Source of the DNA: an uncultured Clostridia bacterium
GTDB taxonomy: Bacteria; Bacillota; Clostridia; Christensenellales; Aristaeellaceae
Reading direction: 5' to 3'
Length of the DNA: 47,500 nt
Assembly (NCBI GenBank): GCA_946408995.1
Contig: CAMJUL010000026.1
Coordinates: 1-47,500 of the forward strand
Numbering within the stretch: position 1 is the stretch's first letter; the number at the start of each line of letters is the position of its first letter. Below the pieces are notes generated by a model, which was not told the origin of the DNA, searched no databases, and saw only the letters and a list, made by a program, of their open reading frames with translations. Shown in pieces: positions 25,690-33,561 of this stretch. The position numbers and the translations under genes are program-made.

Positions 25690-28056
25690 TCAGGGCCGGT
25701 AGAGCCACCCGCCCAGAGGCGTCAGACCCGGGTCGGCATGCCGGAAAGGCAGCAGCTCCGCCCCGAAAGGCTCCCATTGGCCGCGGATCAGAAGCGCATC
25801 TTCAAGCAGCCTCAGGGCCGTCCGCAGCCGCGCCAGGGTCAAACCTGTCCTTCTGGCCGCCTCCTCCCTCTCCAGCCTTTTCAGTTCTCCCATACGGTCC
25901 ATGAGCTTGATCAGGCCGTAGAGCTTAAGAAGCTGATCCCTTGTGACCGTCATGTCCTCCAGCAGCGCCTCTGTTTTTCCCCGGTCCTGCGCCGTCCTCA
26001 GGCCCGGGATGCGGCGTCCAAGCGCCTCCTCCTCCCCGGGGAAGGCCCCGTCGGCCAGAAGGATCCGGCTGTAGCCCGGGTGGATGCTCCTGTGGGGGCA
26101 GTAAAGCGCCACCGCGGAAAAAGCCCGCGGATCCATCGCGCTGCCCACGGTGAAATCCAGTCCCGGGTGCCGGGCAAACCAGTCCCGGGCGGTCCCGGGA
26201 CACCTGCAGAGCACCAGGGTGCCCCGCTTCTTCTCCAGCCAGCCCTCCGCCTCCGTCAGGGAAACGCGTTCGACGCCGACCGGGTCTTTATTCGCCGCGG
26301 CATCCGTCAAATCCTGCCAAAGGGTCTCCTTCTCCCGCTCCGGTTCCTCAAAAAGCTGCGCAGGCCGCATCTGAAGCTCCGTCACCTGGACCTGCACGGT
26401 GGTCGTTCCCCGGAAGGTGTTCCTGATCGGCACTCCCAGGACGTCCACGGTTCCCAGGGGCTTGTCCAGCCAGGCGCTGCCCCCGAAATAAATGCCCTTG
26501 CGCTGGACACCGTCTCCCTGGAAGGTGCATTGGAGATGCTTTCCGTCCCGGCCAACGGCCCTCAGGCCCTCCATGCGGACGTCCCTTACCACCACCCGGG
26601 GCGCCGGGTTGTCCATGCCGAAGGGCTCCAGGCGGGAAAGGAGGGTCACCGTCTCCTCATTCAGGGCTTCCAGGGGCAGTTCGCTGTCGTACTCCCGCTC
26701 CCCCCGCAGGTCCCCGTCCCCCAGCTGCTCCTCCACCGCGTCGGAGAACCTTTGCCGGAATTCCTCCAGGGCTTCCCCCCGCAGGGTCAGGCCGGCAGCC
26801 GCCCTGTGCCCGCCGAAGCGGAGAAACAGGTCCCTGCAGGCGCTCAGGGCGCCGTAAAGATCGACGCCGCAGGCGCTTCTGCCGCTTCCGACCCAGTCCG
26901 TCCCGCTGCGGGTCAGGCAGACCGCAGGGCAGTCGAACTGCTCGGCCAGCTTTCCCGCAGCCAGGCCCACGACCCCGCTGTCCCAGTCCTCCCCGCACAC
27001 GACCATCGCCCGGAGGCGCTTCAGGTCCATCTGTTCCGCCTGGACCCGGGCCTGACGGATCACGGTTTCCTGTTTTTCCTTCCGGCGCTCGTTGAGCCGG
27101 TTCAGCTCCCGGGCGATCCGGACCGCCTCGTCCGCGTCCTGCGCGGCCAAAAGACGGTAGCTTTGAAGGGCGCTTTCCAGCCGTCCCGCCGCGTTCAGAC
27201 GGGGCGCCAGCTGGAAGGAGATGTTTTCCGCGTTCAGCGTCTCTTTTTTGTCCAGAAGACCGGCGGCGTCCAGGAGTGCCCAGATCCCCGTCCTGGGGGA
27301 ATGGATCATTTTTTGAAGTCCAAGGGCCACCAGCGCCCGGTTTTCCTCCAGAAGGCTCACCATATCCGCCACGGTCGCCAGGGCGCAAACATCCAGCCTT
27401 TCCCGGGCAAAGGCTTCCCCGCACATGGCCCAAGCCAGTTTGAAGGCCACCCCTGCCCCGCAAAGTCCCCCAAAGGGCGCCCCTTCCAGCAGGGGGCTGA
27501 CGACCGCGTCCGCCTCCGGCAGCGTCTCCCCGATGGTGTGATGGTCCGTCACGATCATACGCATTCCAAGCGACCTGCCCAGGGCCACTTCCCGAAGGCT
27601 GGTGATCCCGCAGTCCACGGTCACCACCGCATCGCACTTCCATTGGGGGTCTTCCCGCAGCCGGCGCACCGCCTCCACGTTCAGGCCATAGCCTTCCTCA
27701 TGCCGGTCCGGAATGTAGACCTGCGCATGAAATCCCCAGGCCTGGAGGGCTTCCTGCATGATGACGGAGGCGCACACCCCATCCACATCATAATCGCCGT
27801 AGACCGCCACCCGTGCCCCCGGTTTTTCCTCCCTCAGTTCCTGAAGGGTCCTCAGGCACTCCGTCACCCCCGGCAGCGTCCGGGGGGCATGCAGCTGATC
27901 AAAGGCGGGAGTCAGGAAGGCCTGGATCTTCGCGCCCGTGTCCGCCCCCCTTGACGCAAGGAGCCGTGCCATCCACTCCGGCAGGCCGCATTGCCCGGCA
28001 AGCGTTCGGACCGCTTCCGGGTCCAGGCCGGCGGCTCTCTGTTTCCAGACGCGCAT
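25690..28056 (-). CDS. recJ: Single-stranded-DNA-specific exonuclease RecJ
   Basis: 788 residues. The DHH phosphoesterase core shows VAVYGDYDVDGVCASVIM (DYDVDG 88-93), VTVDCGITS and MIVTDHHTIGE. The DHHA1 domain has FGGHRAAAGLTLR, and an OB-fold segment follows (RVVVRDVRMEGLRAVGRDGK). It degrades ssDNA 5' to 3' in recombination and repair. The C-terminal 200 residues include a helical region found in many clostridial RecJ proteins. Start at 28056 follows AGAGGGGG. A terminator of the upstream gene lies right before, so recJ needs its own promoter or read-through. Confidence 0.96.
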   Translation of the reverse strand: MRVWKQRAAGLDPEAVRTLAGQCGLPEWMARLLASRGADTGAKIQAFLTPAFDQLHAPRTLPGVTECLRTLQELREEKPGARVAVYGDYDVDGVCASVIMQEALQAWGFHAQVYIPDRHEEGYGLNVEAVRRLREDPQWKCDAVVTVDCGITSLREVALGRSLGMRMIVTDHHTIGETLPEADAVVSPLLEGAPFGGLCGAGVAFKLAWAMCGEAFARERLDVCALATVADMVSLLEENRALVALGLQKMIHSPRTGIWALLDAAGLLDKKETLNAENISFQLAPRLNAAGRLESALQSYRLLAAQDADEAVRIARELNRLNERRKEKQETVIRQARVQAEQMDLKRLRAMVVCGEDWDSGVVGLAAGKLAEQFDCPAVCLTRSGTDWVGSGRSACGVDLYGALSACRDLFLRFGGHRAAAGLTLRGEALEEFRQRFSDAVEEQLGDGDLRGEREYDSELPLEALNEETVTLLSRLEPFGMDNPAPRVVVRDVRMEGLRAVGRDGKHLQCTFQGDGVQRKGIYFGGSAWLDKPLGTVDVLGVPIRNTFRGTTTVQVQVTELQMRPAQLFEEPEREKETLWQDLTDAAANKDPVGVERVSLTEAEGWLEKKRGTLVLCRCPGTARDWFARHPGLDFTVGSAMDPRAFSAVALYCPHRSIHPGYSRILLADGAFPGEEEALGRRIPGLRTAQDRGKTEALLEDMTVTRDQLLKLYGLIKLMDRMGELKRLEREEAARRTGLTLARLRTALRLLEDALLIRGQWEPFGAELLPFRHADPGLTPLGGWLYRP

Positions 28057-28081
28057 TTTTCCCCCTCTTTCCCCGTTGAAT

Positions 28082-28120
28082 GATAAAAGAGTGCCGGCTG
28101 TTCCATTACAGCCGGCACTC
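28082..28120 (-). terminator. Terminator of the SecD-like gene
   Basis: A perfect 12-bp stem (28089-28100 with 28109-28120) and 8-base loop; on the minus strand it is followed by TTTTATCA. It lies 14 bases after the stop codon of the SecD-like gene and about 30 before recJ. Confidence 0.85.
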
Positions 28121-28133
28121 CGGAAGCAAACGG

Positions 28134-29924
28134 TTACTTTCCGGCTTTCGCGGAAACGCTGCTTTCCTTGCTGCCGCAGGCGATCACGCATGCCGGGGTC
28201 AGCAGGCGGTTGAGGCCCACCGTGCACACCAGGCTGGAGAGCACGCCGCAGCACAGGATATAGCCGAATTCGCGGCAGGGCGGAATGATCATCACGATCA
28301 GGCTCAGGACAAACCAGCCGCCATGGACGATCATCACGTATTTCAGGGTGGAGGCAAAACCGCTCCGCACAGAGGCGCGGGCGCCCTTGCCGGCCGCGAT
28401 GGCCTCATCCATGCCCTTGAGCTGGCAGATGCACACATACGCCGCGCACGCCAGGCTGAGGATCGCGGCGATCCAGTTGAGCACGGTCAGGGTGGGCAGC
28501 GCCACGGTGGCGATCAGGAAGAACATGATGATCATGAACAGCCACAGGCTCCAGGAAGCGGCCGCACCGGCCACGCGGTTTTTGAGGATCATGTACACGC
28601 AGGCCGCCGCGAACAGCACCCACATGACAATCAGGATGACCGTCAGCAGGCTTCCGCCGGCGGGAACCGTCCCGTCGTTGTGGGCGACCGCCTGTACGGG
28701 CAGGGGTTCGTTGACCATCAGGGCGCCAATGCTGCTGGCAGCGGAATAGGTGCCCATGCCCAGATACACCTTGCCGCCGTTGTAAAGGTTGGACAGGGTG
28801 CCCATGTTCTGATCGTCGATGTAAAGCGTCAGGGCAGACTGATCGGCGCTCTCCACCGTCTTGCGGGCGTCATTGGTCAGGTTCACGATGGCCCTGTAAA
28901 AGGCCCCGTAGGTGGATTCAAAGTAATCCACGCCGTAGGAATTGAAGGCGCTGTTGTCCAGCACCACCGTGCCGCTTGCATCCCGCACCTGGACCCGGCC
29001 CACGCTGATGGCCTGGTTCTCGATGGCTTCGGCGGTGTTTTCGCTGGTGTTCACGTCCACATATTTCGGATAGCTGATGCGGAGCAGGTTATTGCCGATC
29101 ACGCTCACATTGGCGGAGCGGCCCATGGAACGGACGCGCTTTTCAATGATCTTCGCGGCCTGCTCCACGACGGGCCTGAATTCGGCGGGCACCGCGGTGG
29201 GGGCCGGCGTCGGGGTGGCTTCCACCGCCTCGCTCACGGCCTCGGCAGCGTCCCCGGCGGCGTCCTTCACGGCCTCGACGGCGCCCTCGGCGGCGTCCTT
29301 CACGGTCTCGACAGCGCCCTCGGCAGCGTCCTTCACGGTCTCGACAGCGCCCTCGGCGGCATCCTTCACGGTCTCGACAGCGCCCTCGGCGGCGTCCTTC
29401 ACAGCCTCGGCAGCGCCCTCGGCGGTATCCTTCACGGTCTCTACGGCGCCCTCGGCGGCGTCTTTCACGGCCTCGCCGGCGCCGGCAACAGCCTCTGCGG
29501 CGCCTTCCACGGCGCCTTCAACCGTTTCCTTCACCTCTTCGGCGGCATCTTTCACTGCCTCGACGGCATCGGAATTGCCGTTTCCCTCTTCAGGGGCCGT
29601 CGTGCTCTCCGGCAGGACGATCTCGCTGCCCTCTTGCGGGGCGGTCGTCGCGGCGGGCATTGCGGTGGGTTCGGCGGTATAACGGTAAGAGACATCATTG
29701 GAATTGCCTTCGCCCAGATCCAGGCTCAGCGTCAGGGACTGGGGCATACTGCCGGCGGTCAGCGGCAGCCAGGGCCGCAGGATGCGGACGCCCTCTCCGT
29801 CCAGTTTCATGCCCGCGATGGCAAGCCAGGAAAGACAGATGGTCAAAACAAGCATGACCGCTACGGCGATCAGCCCTTTTGTCTTCGCAGCCATCGGCTT
29901 ACGGTTTTTCTTGTTGTCAGCCAT
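28134..29924 (-). CDS. Divergent SecD-like membrane protein with 11-residue repeat insertion
   Basis: 596 residues from MADNKK. One N-terminal membrane helix (GLIAVAVMLVLTICLSWLAI) is followed by an external part with SecD-P1-like patterns: LSLDLGEG where SecD has LDLQGG, then KIIEKRVRSMG, NNLLRISYP and SVGRVQVRDASG. About five C-terminal membrane helices follow; LNWIAAILSLACAAYVCIC aligns by position with the SecD helix that normally reads VDANVLIFERI. The conserved Asp and charged residues are absent, so it may not work as a normal SecD. Between LDLGEG and the P1-like region sits a long insertion (119-236) of about ten 11-residue repeats like VKDAAEGAVET. The start at 29924 is preceded by a purine-rich AGGAAGAGAG. 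Confidence 0.68.
   Translation of the reverse strand: MADNKKNRKPMAAKTKGLIAVAVMLVLTICLSWLAIAGMKLDGEGVRILRPWLPLTAGSMPQSLTLSLDLGEGNSNDVSYRYTAEPTAMPAATTAPQEGSEIVLPESTTAPEEGNGNSDAVEAVKDAAEEVKETVEGAVEGAAEAVAGAGEAVKDAAEGAVETVKDTAEGAAEAVKDAAEGAVETVKDAAEGAVETVKDAAEGAVETVKDAAEGAVEAVKDAAGDAAEAVSEAVEATPTPAPTAVPAEFRPVVEQAAKIIEKRVRSMGRSANVSVIGNNLLRISYPKYVDVNTSENTAEAIENQAISVGRVQVRDASGTVVLDNSAFNSYGVDYFESTYGAFYRAIVNLTNDARKTVESADQSALTLYIDDQNMGTLSNLYNGGKVYLGMGTYSAASSIGALMVNEPLPVQAVAHNDGTVPAGGSLLTVILIVMWVLFAAACVYMILKNRVAGAAASWSLWLFMIIMFFLIATVALPTLTVLNWIAAILSLACAAYVCICQLKGMDEAIAAGKGARASVRSGFASTLKYVMIVHGGWFVLSLIVMIIPPCREFGYILCCGVLSSLVCTVGLNRLLTPACVIACGSKESSVSAKAGK
29217..29570 (-). repeat. 33-bp tandem repeats inside the SecD-like gene
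   Basis: About ten in-frame 33-bp units coding for 11-residue repeats of the type VKDAAEGAVET. The central four or five units are nearly identical at DNA level, suggesting recent duplication or gene conversion. The Ala/Val/Lys/Glu pattern with an 11-residue period matches amphipathic, LEA-like or apolipoprotein-like helices. Confidence 0.9.
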
Positions 29925-29983
29925 ACGATACTCTCTTCCTCTCATGGCGGGAAAAGCCCCGCCTGATTTTTTGCATACGAATC

Positions 29984-30012
29984 ATTATACTATCCGGTTC
30001 CTGTTCCGTCAA
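29984..30012 (-). promoter_or_regulatory. Promoter of the SecD-like gene
   Basis: TTGACG (30012-30007) and perfect TATAAT (29989-29984) on the minus strand with a 17-base spacer, about 60 bases before the start. One of the best promoters in the window. Nothing else coding is seen in 29925-30093, apart from an 11-base direct repeat (CCGGTTTTTCC at 30055 and 30066). Confidence 0.8.
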
Positions 30013-30093
30013 GAACGAACGGACCGATTTTGGCCCCTCCCCGGGCCATCCGGGCCGGTTTTTCCCCGGTTTTTCCCCGGGAGGGCATTTCGG

Positions 30094-31071
30094 TCATGGA
30101 TCCCCTTTCCGCCCCCTCAGGAAACCCCATTCCGGATAGTAGCATCCGCCTCCGCATCTCTCCCTGCCCAGCATCCGCCGCAGCCCGGCCAGATAGCTTT
30201 CCTCCCCGTCCGCCTCCTCCGCCAGGCGCAGGGCCCGCTTCGTCCGCAGGATCTTGTCCGTCATCTCCTCCGTGTGGGCCCCCCGGCCCACCAGCTTGAC
30301 ATGGGTGATCCCCTCCCGGCGCAATCGCACAAGGGCGCACAGCGCGCAGCCGTCCTCCTGAACGTTCTCCGCTGCCCCCGCCCTTAGGCGCGGAACGGGC
30401 CCCCCCTCCCGGACCGGCGCCAGGCGTCCTTCCGCCCGGCAAAGGGGCGGGGCCTCCTCCAGGTGCGCGCAGGTACAGTACGCCCCGGTATACAGGCAGC
30501 GCTCGTTCTGGACGAAGGCCTCAAATTCCCTCACGCCCCACTCCGGATGCGCCCCGGCACAGGCGATCAGTCCCTTCCGGTCCGCGTGGGCCGTCTTCCG
30601 GTGAAAGATGATCCGCTCTACCCGCTCCTCCCCAAGCATCGGGAGCATGCCGCGGTTGACCTCTCCCGCCTCCCCGCTCAGATGTACGCGGACATCCTTC
30701 AGGACGCCCCGGTCCGAAAGGGCCCAAAGAAGGCCCAGGTCCCCCACGATCAGGGTGTCCAGCCCTTCCTCGAGCAGGCGGAGCACCAGTTCCTGTGCCG
30801 CCATCAGCTGCCCCGGCACATAATACAGCGCGTTCAGGGTCACCGCCAGGGGGATTCCCCGGTCCTCCGCGCGTTTTTTGAGGATCCTGACCTCGTTCAT
30901 CCCGCCGGCCTGGACGTTGACATACCGGCTTTCCCGCCGGTTCAGGGGCAGCAGAAGCCCCCAGCGGCGCATCCATTTTTCCGGAACATAGCCAAAGAAC
31001 ATTTCGTCCGCCCCGGCCGCAGCGTACGGTTCCAATTGGTCCGCTCTGCCAAGGCCCACCGCAAGGCGCAT
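30094..31071 (-). CDS. U32-family protein (peptidase U32 / UbiU-like)
   Basis: 325 residues. The N-terminal half is a TIM-barrel-like U32 pattern: EPYAAAGADEMFFGY, LAVTLNALYY, LLEEGLDTLIVGDLGLL and VRVHLSGEAGEVNRG. The diagnostic block is REFEAFVQNERCLYTGAYCT, matching the family's E-x-F-V..C...SG.C. Further Cys pairs are in DGCALCALV and ERCGGGCYYP. U32 proteins were first called collagenases, but several (UbiU/V, TrhP, RlhA) are Fe-S hydroxylation factors for quinone or RNA. Which applies here is unknown. Start at 31071 follows AAGGAAGA. It is 29 bases downstream of the second U32-like gene, so they form a pair. Confidence 0.78.
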   Translation of the reverse strand: MRLAVGLGRADQLEPYAAAGADEMFFGYVPEKWMRRWGLLLPLNRRESRYVNVQAGGMNEVRILKKRAEDRGIPLAVTLNALYYVPGQLMAAQELVLRLLEEGLDTLIVGDLGLLWALSDRGVLKDVRVHLSGEAGEVNRGMLPMLGEERVERIIFHRKTAHADRKGLIACAGAHPEWGVREFEAFVQNERCLYTGAYCTCAHLEEAPPLCRAEGRLAPVREGGPVPRLRAGAAENVQEDGCALCALVRLRREGITHVKLVGRGAHTEEMTDKILRTKRALRLAEEADGEESYLAGLRRMLGRERCGGGCYYPEWGFLRGRKGDP

Positions 31072-31100
31072 TCTTCCTTCCCCCCTTCGTCGGCCGCGTT

Positions 31101-32387
31101 TCACAGATCCGCCAGCATCCGGTCCGCCCCCCGGTCCCGCAGGCGCTCCAGGCCCTCCTTTGCCCACAGGGCCTCCCCGTCCAGGCCGAACAGGCCATTA
31201 TACCTTCCAAGCACCTTCAGGCCGCTGCCATACACAAAGACCAGGTCCCGGCAGGGAGCCACGGGACAGTCGCCCGCGGGCATCTGACAGCCCTTGTCCC
31301 CCTCCTCCAGCAGGGCCCGAAGGGGGCACCTGGAGGAGAGGTTGATCTGGTAGAAGGGCAGCCGAACCGTGCTTTTCATCTCCGCCGGGATCCGCAGGGG
31401 AAAGGCGCAGGTTTCCCATTCCAGGCGCCCGAAGCCCATGCGTTCAAGACGCCTCAGATAGCCCGGGCTCCCCGTATCGTTCTCCCCCATCTCCGCAGGG
31501 ACGTTCAGGGCTTTCAGGCGCGGGTCCTTCCTGTGCCGGTTCACAAGCACCCCCAGGGTCAGCTTCTCCCCCTTCAGCAGGGCGGCCGTACCGAAATCGT
31601 TGACCGTGATCTCGCTTTCAAGCCCCCGCACCCGTCCCGTCAGGTCCTCAAGACGGCTGTCCGGCACGGGGGGAAGCACCACGCCAAAGCCCAGTCCCTC
31701 CCGCTCCGCCCGGTCCCGGGCCCAAAGCAGCGTGTCCCTGGAGGGGACCAGCTCCGGACACCAGGCGCTGCCCGCCTGGATACCCCGGACCGGAAGCCGC
31801 GCCAGGGGATGCGCCTCCAGGCCGGCCCGTCTGAGCTTTGCCAGCCAGGGTCCTTCCACCCCCTCTTTAACGAAGTTTCCGGCGCTGTCCCGCTCCTCCA
31901 GGGCCAGCCACAGGTCCATGCCTTCTCCCCAGTCCTTCGGGGCGGTCCTTCCCGCGCAGCAATCCTTCAGAAAGGCCTCGGCGCTTGTTGGAAAGACCTT
32001 TCCCGCTTCCGTTCCCCCCTCTGCGGCGGCCGCCGCGGCCTCCCCCCGGCGCTCCCAGTTCCGGGTATAGCGGTTCACCTGTTTGATCAGGTCCAGGGCG
32101 CCGTCCCGGAAAAGGGCATGGTCCGTTTCCGCCCGATACACCGCAGCATCCCCCTCGGGGGCGACGGTCCATTTCAGGTCTCCCGGCCCCAGCAGGCACC
32201 GTTTCTCCCCGCCGATGGGCCGGAAGCGGATCTCCACGGCCCGGACCTCCTTCGGGGATGGATTGGGCCCCTCCGCCGGCAGGCGGAAGGCAAAGCCCAG
32301 GGCGGACAGGTCCATCAGGGAAATCTCCAGGGGTTCGGCCGTGCCGGAAAGATACAAAAGACAGGATACCGCCGCGAATGGGATCAT
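31101..32387 (-). CDS. U32-associated protein (UbiV-like Cys pattern)
   Basis: 428 residues. The C-terminal two thirds look like the U32/UbiV type: LGFGVVLPPVPDSRLEDL, ESEITVNDFGTAALL, LGVLVNRHRKDPR. A Cys block follows the strand LPFYQINLSSRCPL and continues with GCQMPAGDCPVAPC, resembling the UbiV Fe-S ligands (SARC then CxxxC). The first 150 residues are unlike anything I recognise. No true signal peptide is evident despite the hydrophobic start (PFAAVSCLLYL). GGAGG lies six bases before the ATG at 32387, and the stop of a short upstream open frame overlaps that ATG. Function is inferred only from the U32 neighbour. Confidence 0.6.
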   Translation of the reverse strand: MIPFAAVSCLLYLSGTAEPLEISLMDLSALGFAFRLPAEGPNPSPKEVRAVEIRFRPIGGEKRCLLGPGDLKWTVAPEGDAAVYRAETDHALFRDGALDLIKQVNRYTRNWERRGEAAAAAAEGGTEAGKVFPTSAEAFLKDCCAGRTAPKDWGEGMDLWLALEERDSAGNFVKEGVEGPWLAKLRRAGLEAHPLARLPVRGIQAGSAWCPELVPSRDTLLWARDRAEREGLGFGVVLPPVPDSRLEDLTGRVRGLESEITVNDFGTAALLKGEKLTLGVLVNRHRKDPRLKALNVPAEMGENDTGSPGYLRRLERMGFGRLEWETCAFPLRIPAEMKSTVRLPFYQINLSSRCPLRALLEEGDKGCQMPAGDCPVAPCRDLVFVYGSGLKVLGRYNGLFGLDGEALWAKEGLERLRDRGADRMLADL

Positions 32388-32473
32388 ACGCGCCTCCGCA
32401 AACAAGCAAAAAAAGAAACCCCCTCGTGCCACCACACAAGGGGATTAAGGAAGGTGTAAAACTGAAAATGAAT
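32384..32473 (-). CDS. Putative leader peptide with tandem Trp codons
   Basis: A short frame of 29 codons between the promoter and the first U32-type gene. Its middle reads FLNPLVWWHEGVSFF, rich in aromatic residues, with two adjacent Trp codons, and it ends RRRV-stop; the TGA lies inside the ATGA of the next gene. GAGGAG (32487-32482) is suitably placed for an ATT start (32473) or a CTG start (32476); there is no ATG, which is the main weakness. The frame exactly overlays the terminator hairpin, with the Trp codons in its loop. I read it as a candidate regulatory peptide, not a proven gene. Confidence 0.4.
   Translation of the reverse strand: MHFQFYTFLNPLVWWHEGVSFFACLRRRV
32408..32446 (-). 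terminator. Intrinsic terminator in the leader of the U32 pair (attenuator candidate)
   Basis: On the minus strand bases 32446-32435 pair with 32428-32417 (12 bp, two G-T wobbles) around the six-base loop TGGTGG, followed by TC and seven T. It lies downstream of a promoter and upstream of the Shine-Dalgarno and start at 32387, so it should control read-through into the U32 genes. Confidence 0.8.
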
Positions 32474-32487
32474 CAGCTGATCTCCTC

Positions 32488-32511
32488 GTTGGAAGGCTGC
32501 CAACTTCCAAC
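32488..32511 (-). other. Leader hairpin before the candidate leader peptide
   Basis: A perfect 8-bp stem (32488-32495 with 32504-32511) and 8-base loop at the expected 5' end of the U32 leader transcript, immediately before the GAGGAG site. It may protect the 5' end or compete with another structure. Confidence 0.5.
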
Positions 32512-32517
32512 AATTGA

Positions 32518-32545
32518 AGAATAGCATCCATTTGTGACAGGGCAA
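32518..32545 (-). promoter_or_regulatory. Candidate promoter of the U32 pair
   Basis: TTGCCC (32545-32540), 16-base spacer, TATTCT (32523-32518) on the minus strand. Transcription would begin near 32511, giving a leader of about 125 bases. The rest of 32388-32644 holds no other gene. Confidence 0.5.
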
Positions 32546-32595
32546 TGATTAAAATATGAACATTTTGTGAATGCACGGCTCCTCCCCCGCGGACG

Positions 32596-32627
32596 AAAAA
32601 AGAGGCTGCCGCGGATTCGCGGCAGCC
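32596..32627 (-). terminator. Terminator of the 32645-33496 gene
   Basis: A perfect 10-bp stem (32604-32613 with 32618-32627), four-base loop, and TCTTTTTT on the minus strand, 18 bases after the stop codon. Confidence 0.88.
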
Positions 32628-32644
32628 CCGGATCAATCACAGAC

Positions 32645-33496
32645 TCAGTATTCGATGCCCCGGACCAGGTCGGCCACGGAGGGAACCAGACGGGTGAAGT
32701 TGAGCTTGGGATAAACCCTGGTCCAGTTGCGGCCCGCGGGGGCGGCTTCCAGAACGCCGAAGGTCACCTTGTCCTTGACGCTGTAGGTGCCGGCCGCCTT
32801 GTCCTTGGCAATCTGCTCGTTCAGGTCGTTCTTGGACAGGTACTCCTTGTCCTTGTAGGTGTAGCCGTAGGTAAACTGATAGGAAGCGTCCGTGCCGGGG
32901 ATCGCAACGTTGTTGTATTTGAACAGGTTGTTGGCGGTTACTTCCATCAGTCCGCCCCAGGCGTTGAAGTGGTACAGGTACACCTTGCCGTCCACCTTGG
33001 AGATCACGGAATAGCACACCAGGGAATTGGCCTTGTCGCATTTGTATTCGGCGATAATGCCCTTGATCTGCTCATCGTCGTAGGCAGCGGCGACGGTGGT
33101 CACCTTGACATCGCTCTTGGTCTTGTCCTTGTTCAGCACCACCACGGCGCCAACGCAGTCCATATCGGTGCTGAAGGGATCCTTGTCGGTCATTTCCGCG
33201 TACCGGCCGGCGGTATCGCCGTAGCCTTCCATCACCAGCCACTGATAGTAATGGGAAGAAACCGCGTCGCTCTCGTTGGTGCTGCCGAACAGGGCGCCCA
33301 GGGCAGCCACTTCCACGTCATGGTTCTTGAGGATGGCCCAATCGGGATTGGCCACCACGGACTTCTCCGCGACGACCGCTTTGTCATCAAAGAACAGGTT
33401 GGCAGCACTGCCCGGAATCTTGCCCTCCGCGGCGAAGGCGGTCGCAGCGCACAGCAGCATGGCGGCAGCCAGGATCAGGGAAAACAGCTTTTTCAT
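32645..33496 (-). CDS. Secreted protein of unrecognised family (paralogue 1)
   Basis: 283 residues, with a clear signal peptide (MKKLFSLILAAAMLLCAATA, cut after AFA). I do not recognise the family. The mature part is mixed alpha/beta with DPFSTDMDCVGAVVVL, YDDEQIKGIIAEYKCD, SLVCYSVISKVDGKVYLYHF and WGGLMEV; the first three and the HF-GG block recur in the next gene upstream, so the two are paralogues. Tail residues (GRNWTRVYPKLNFTRLVPS) may end in beta structure. It has its own strong promoter, AGAGGTG site and terminator, so it is a monocistron. An envelope or secreted role is inferred from the signal peptide only. Confidence 0.8.
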   Translation of the reverse strand: MKKLFSLILAAAMLLCAATAFAAEGKIPGSAANLFFDDKAVVAEKSVVANPDWAILKNHDVEVAALGALFGSTNESDAVSSHYYQWLVMEGYGDTAGRYAEMTDKDPFSTDMDCVGAVVVLNKDKTKSDVKVTTVAAAYDDEQIKGIIAEYKCDKANSLVCYSVISKVDGKVYLYHFNAWGGLMEVTANNLFKYNNVAIPGTDASYQFTYGYTYKDKEYLSKNDLNEQIAKDKAAGTYSVKDKVTFGVLEAAPAGRNWTRVYPKLNFTRLVPSVADLVRGIEY

Positions 33497-33526
33497 CGTT
33501 CACACCTCTTCATTCTCAGTTATACC

Positions 33527-33543
33527 CCGGCGGAAACCGCCGG
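33527..33543 (-). other. GC-rich hairpin in the 5' leader of paralogue 1
   Basis: A perfect 7-bp stem (CCGGCGG/CCGCCGG) with a three-base loop, between the promoter (33562-33590) and the ribosome-binding site. It could stabilise the mRNA. Confidence 0.55.
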
Positions 33544-33561
33544 TTTACCCTTCTCTACCTT

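Noticed and set aside
29217-29570. CRISPR-like 33-bp repeats
   Set aside because: Repeats are contiguous without spacers and are in frame inside a membrane protein gene.
32408-32511. T-box riboswitch in the U32 leader
   Set aside because: GTGGTGGCACG only loosely resembles the T-box sequence, the leader is too short for stem I, and the element is inside the terminator loop. A leader-peptide reading fits better.
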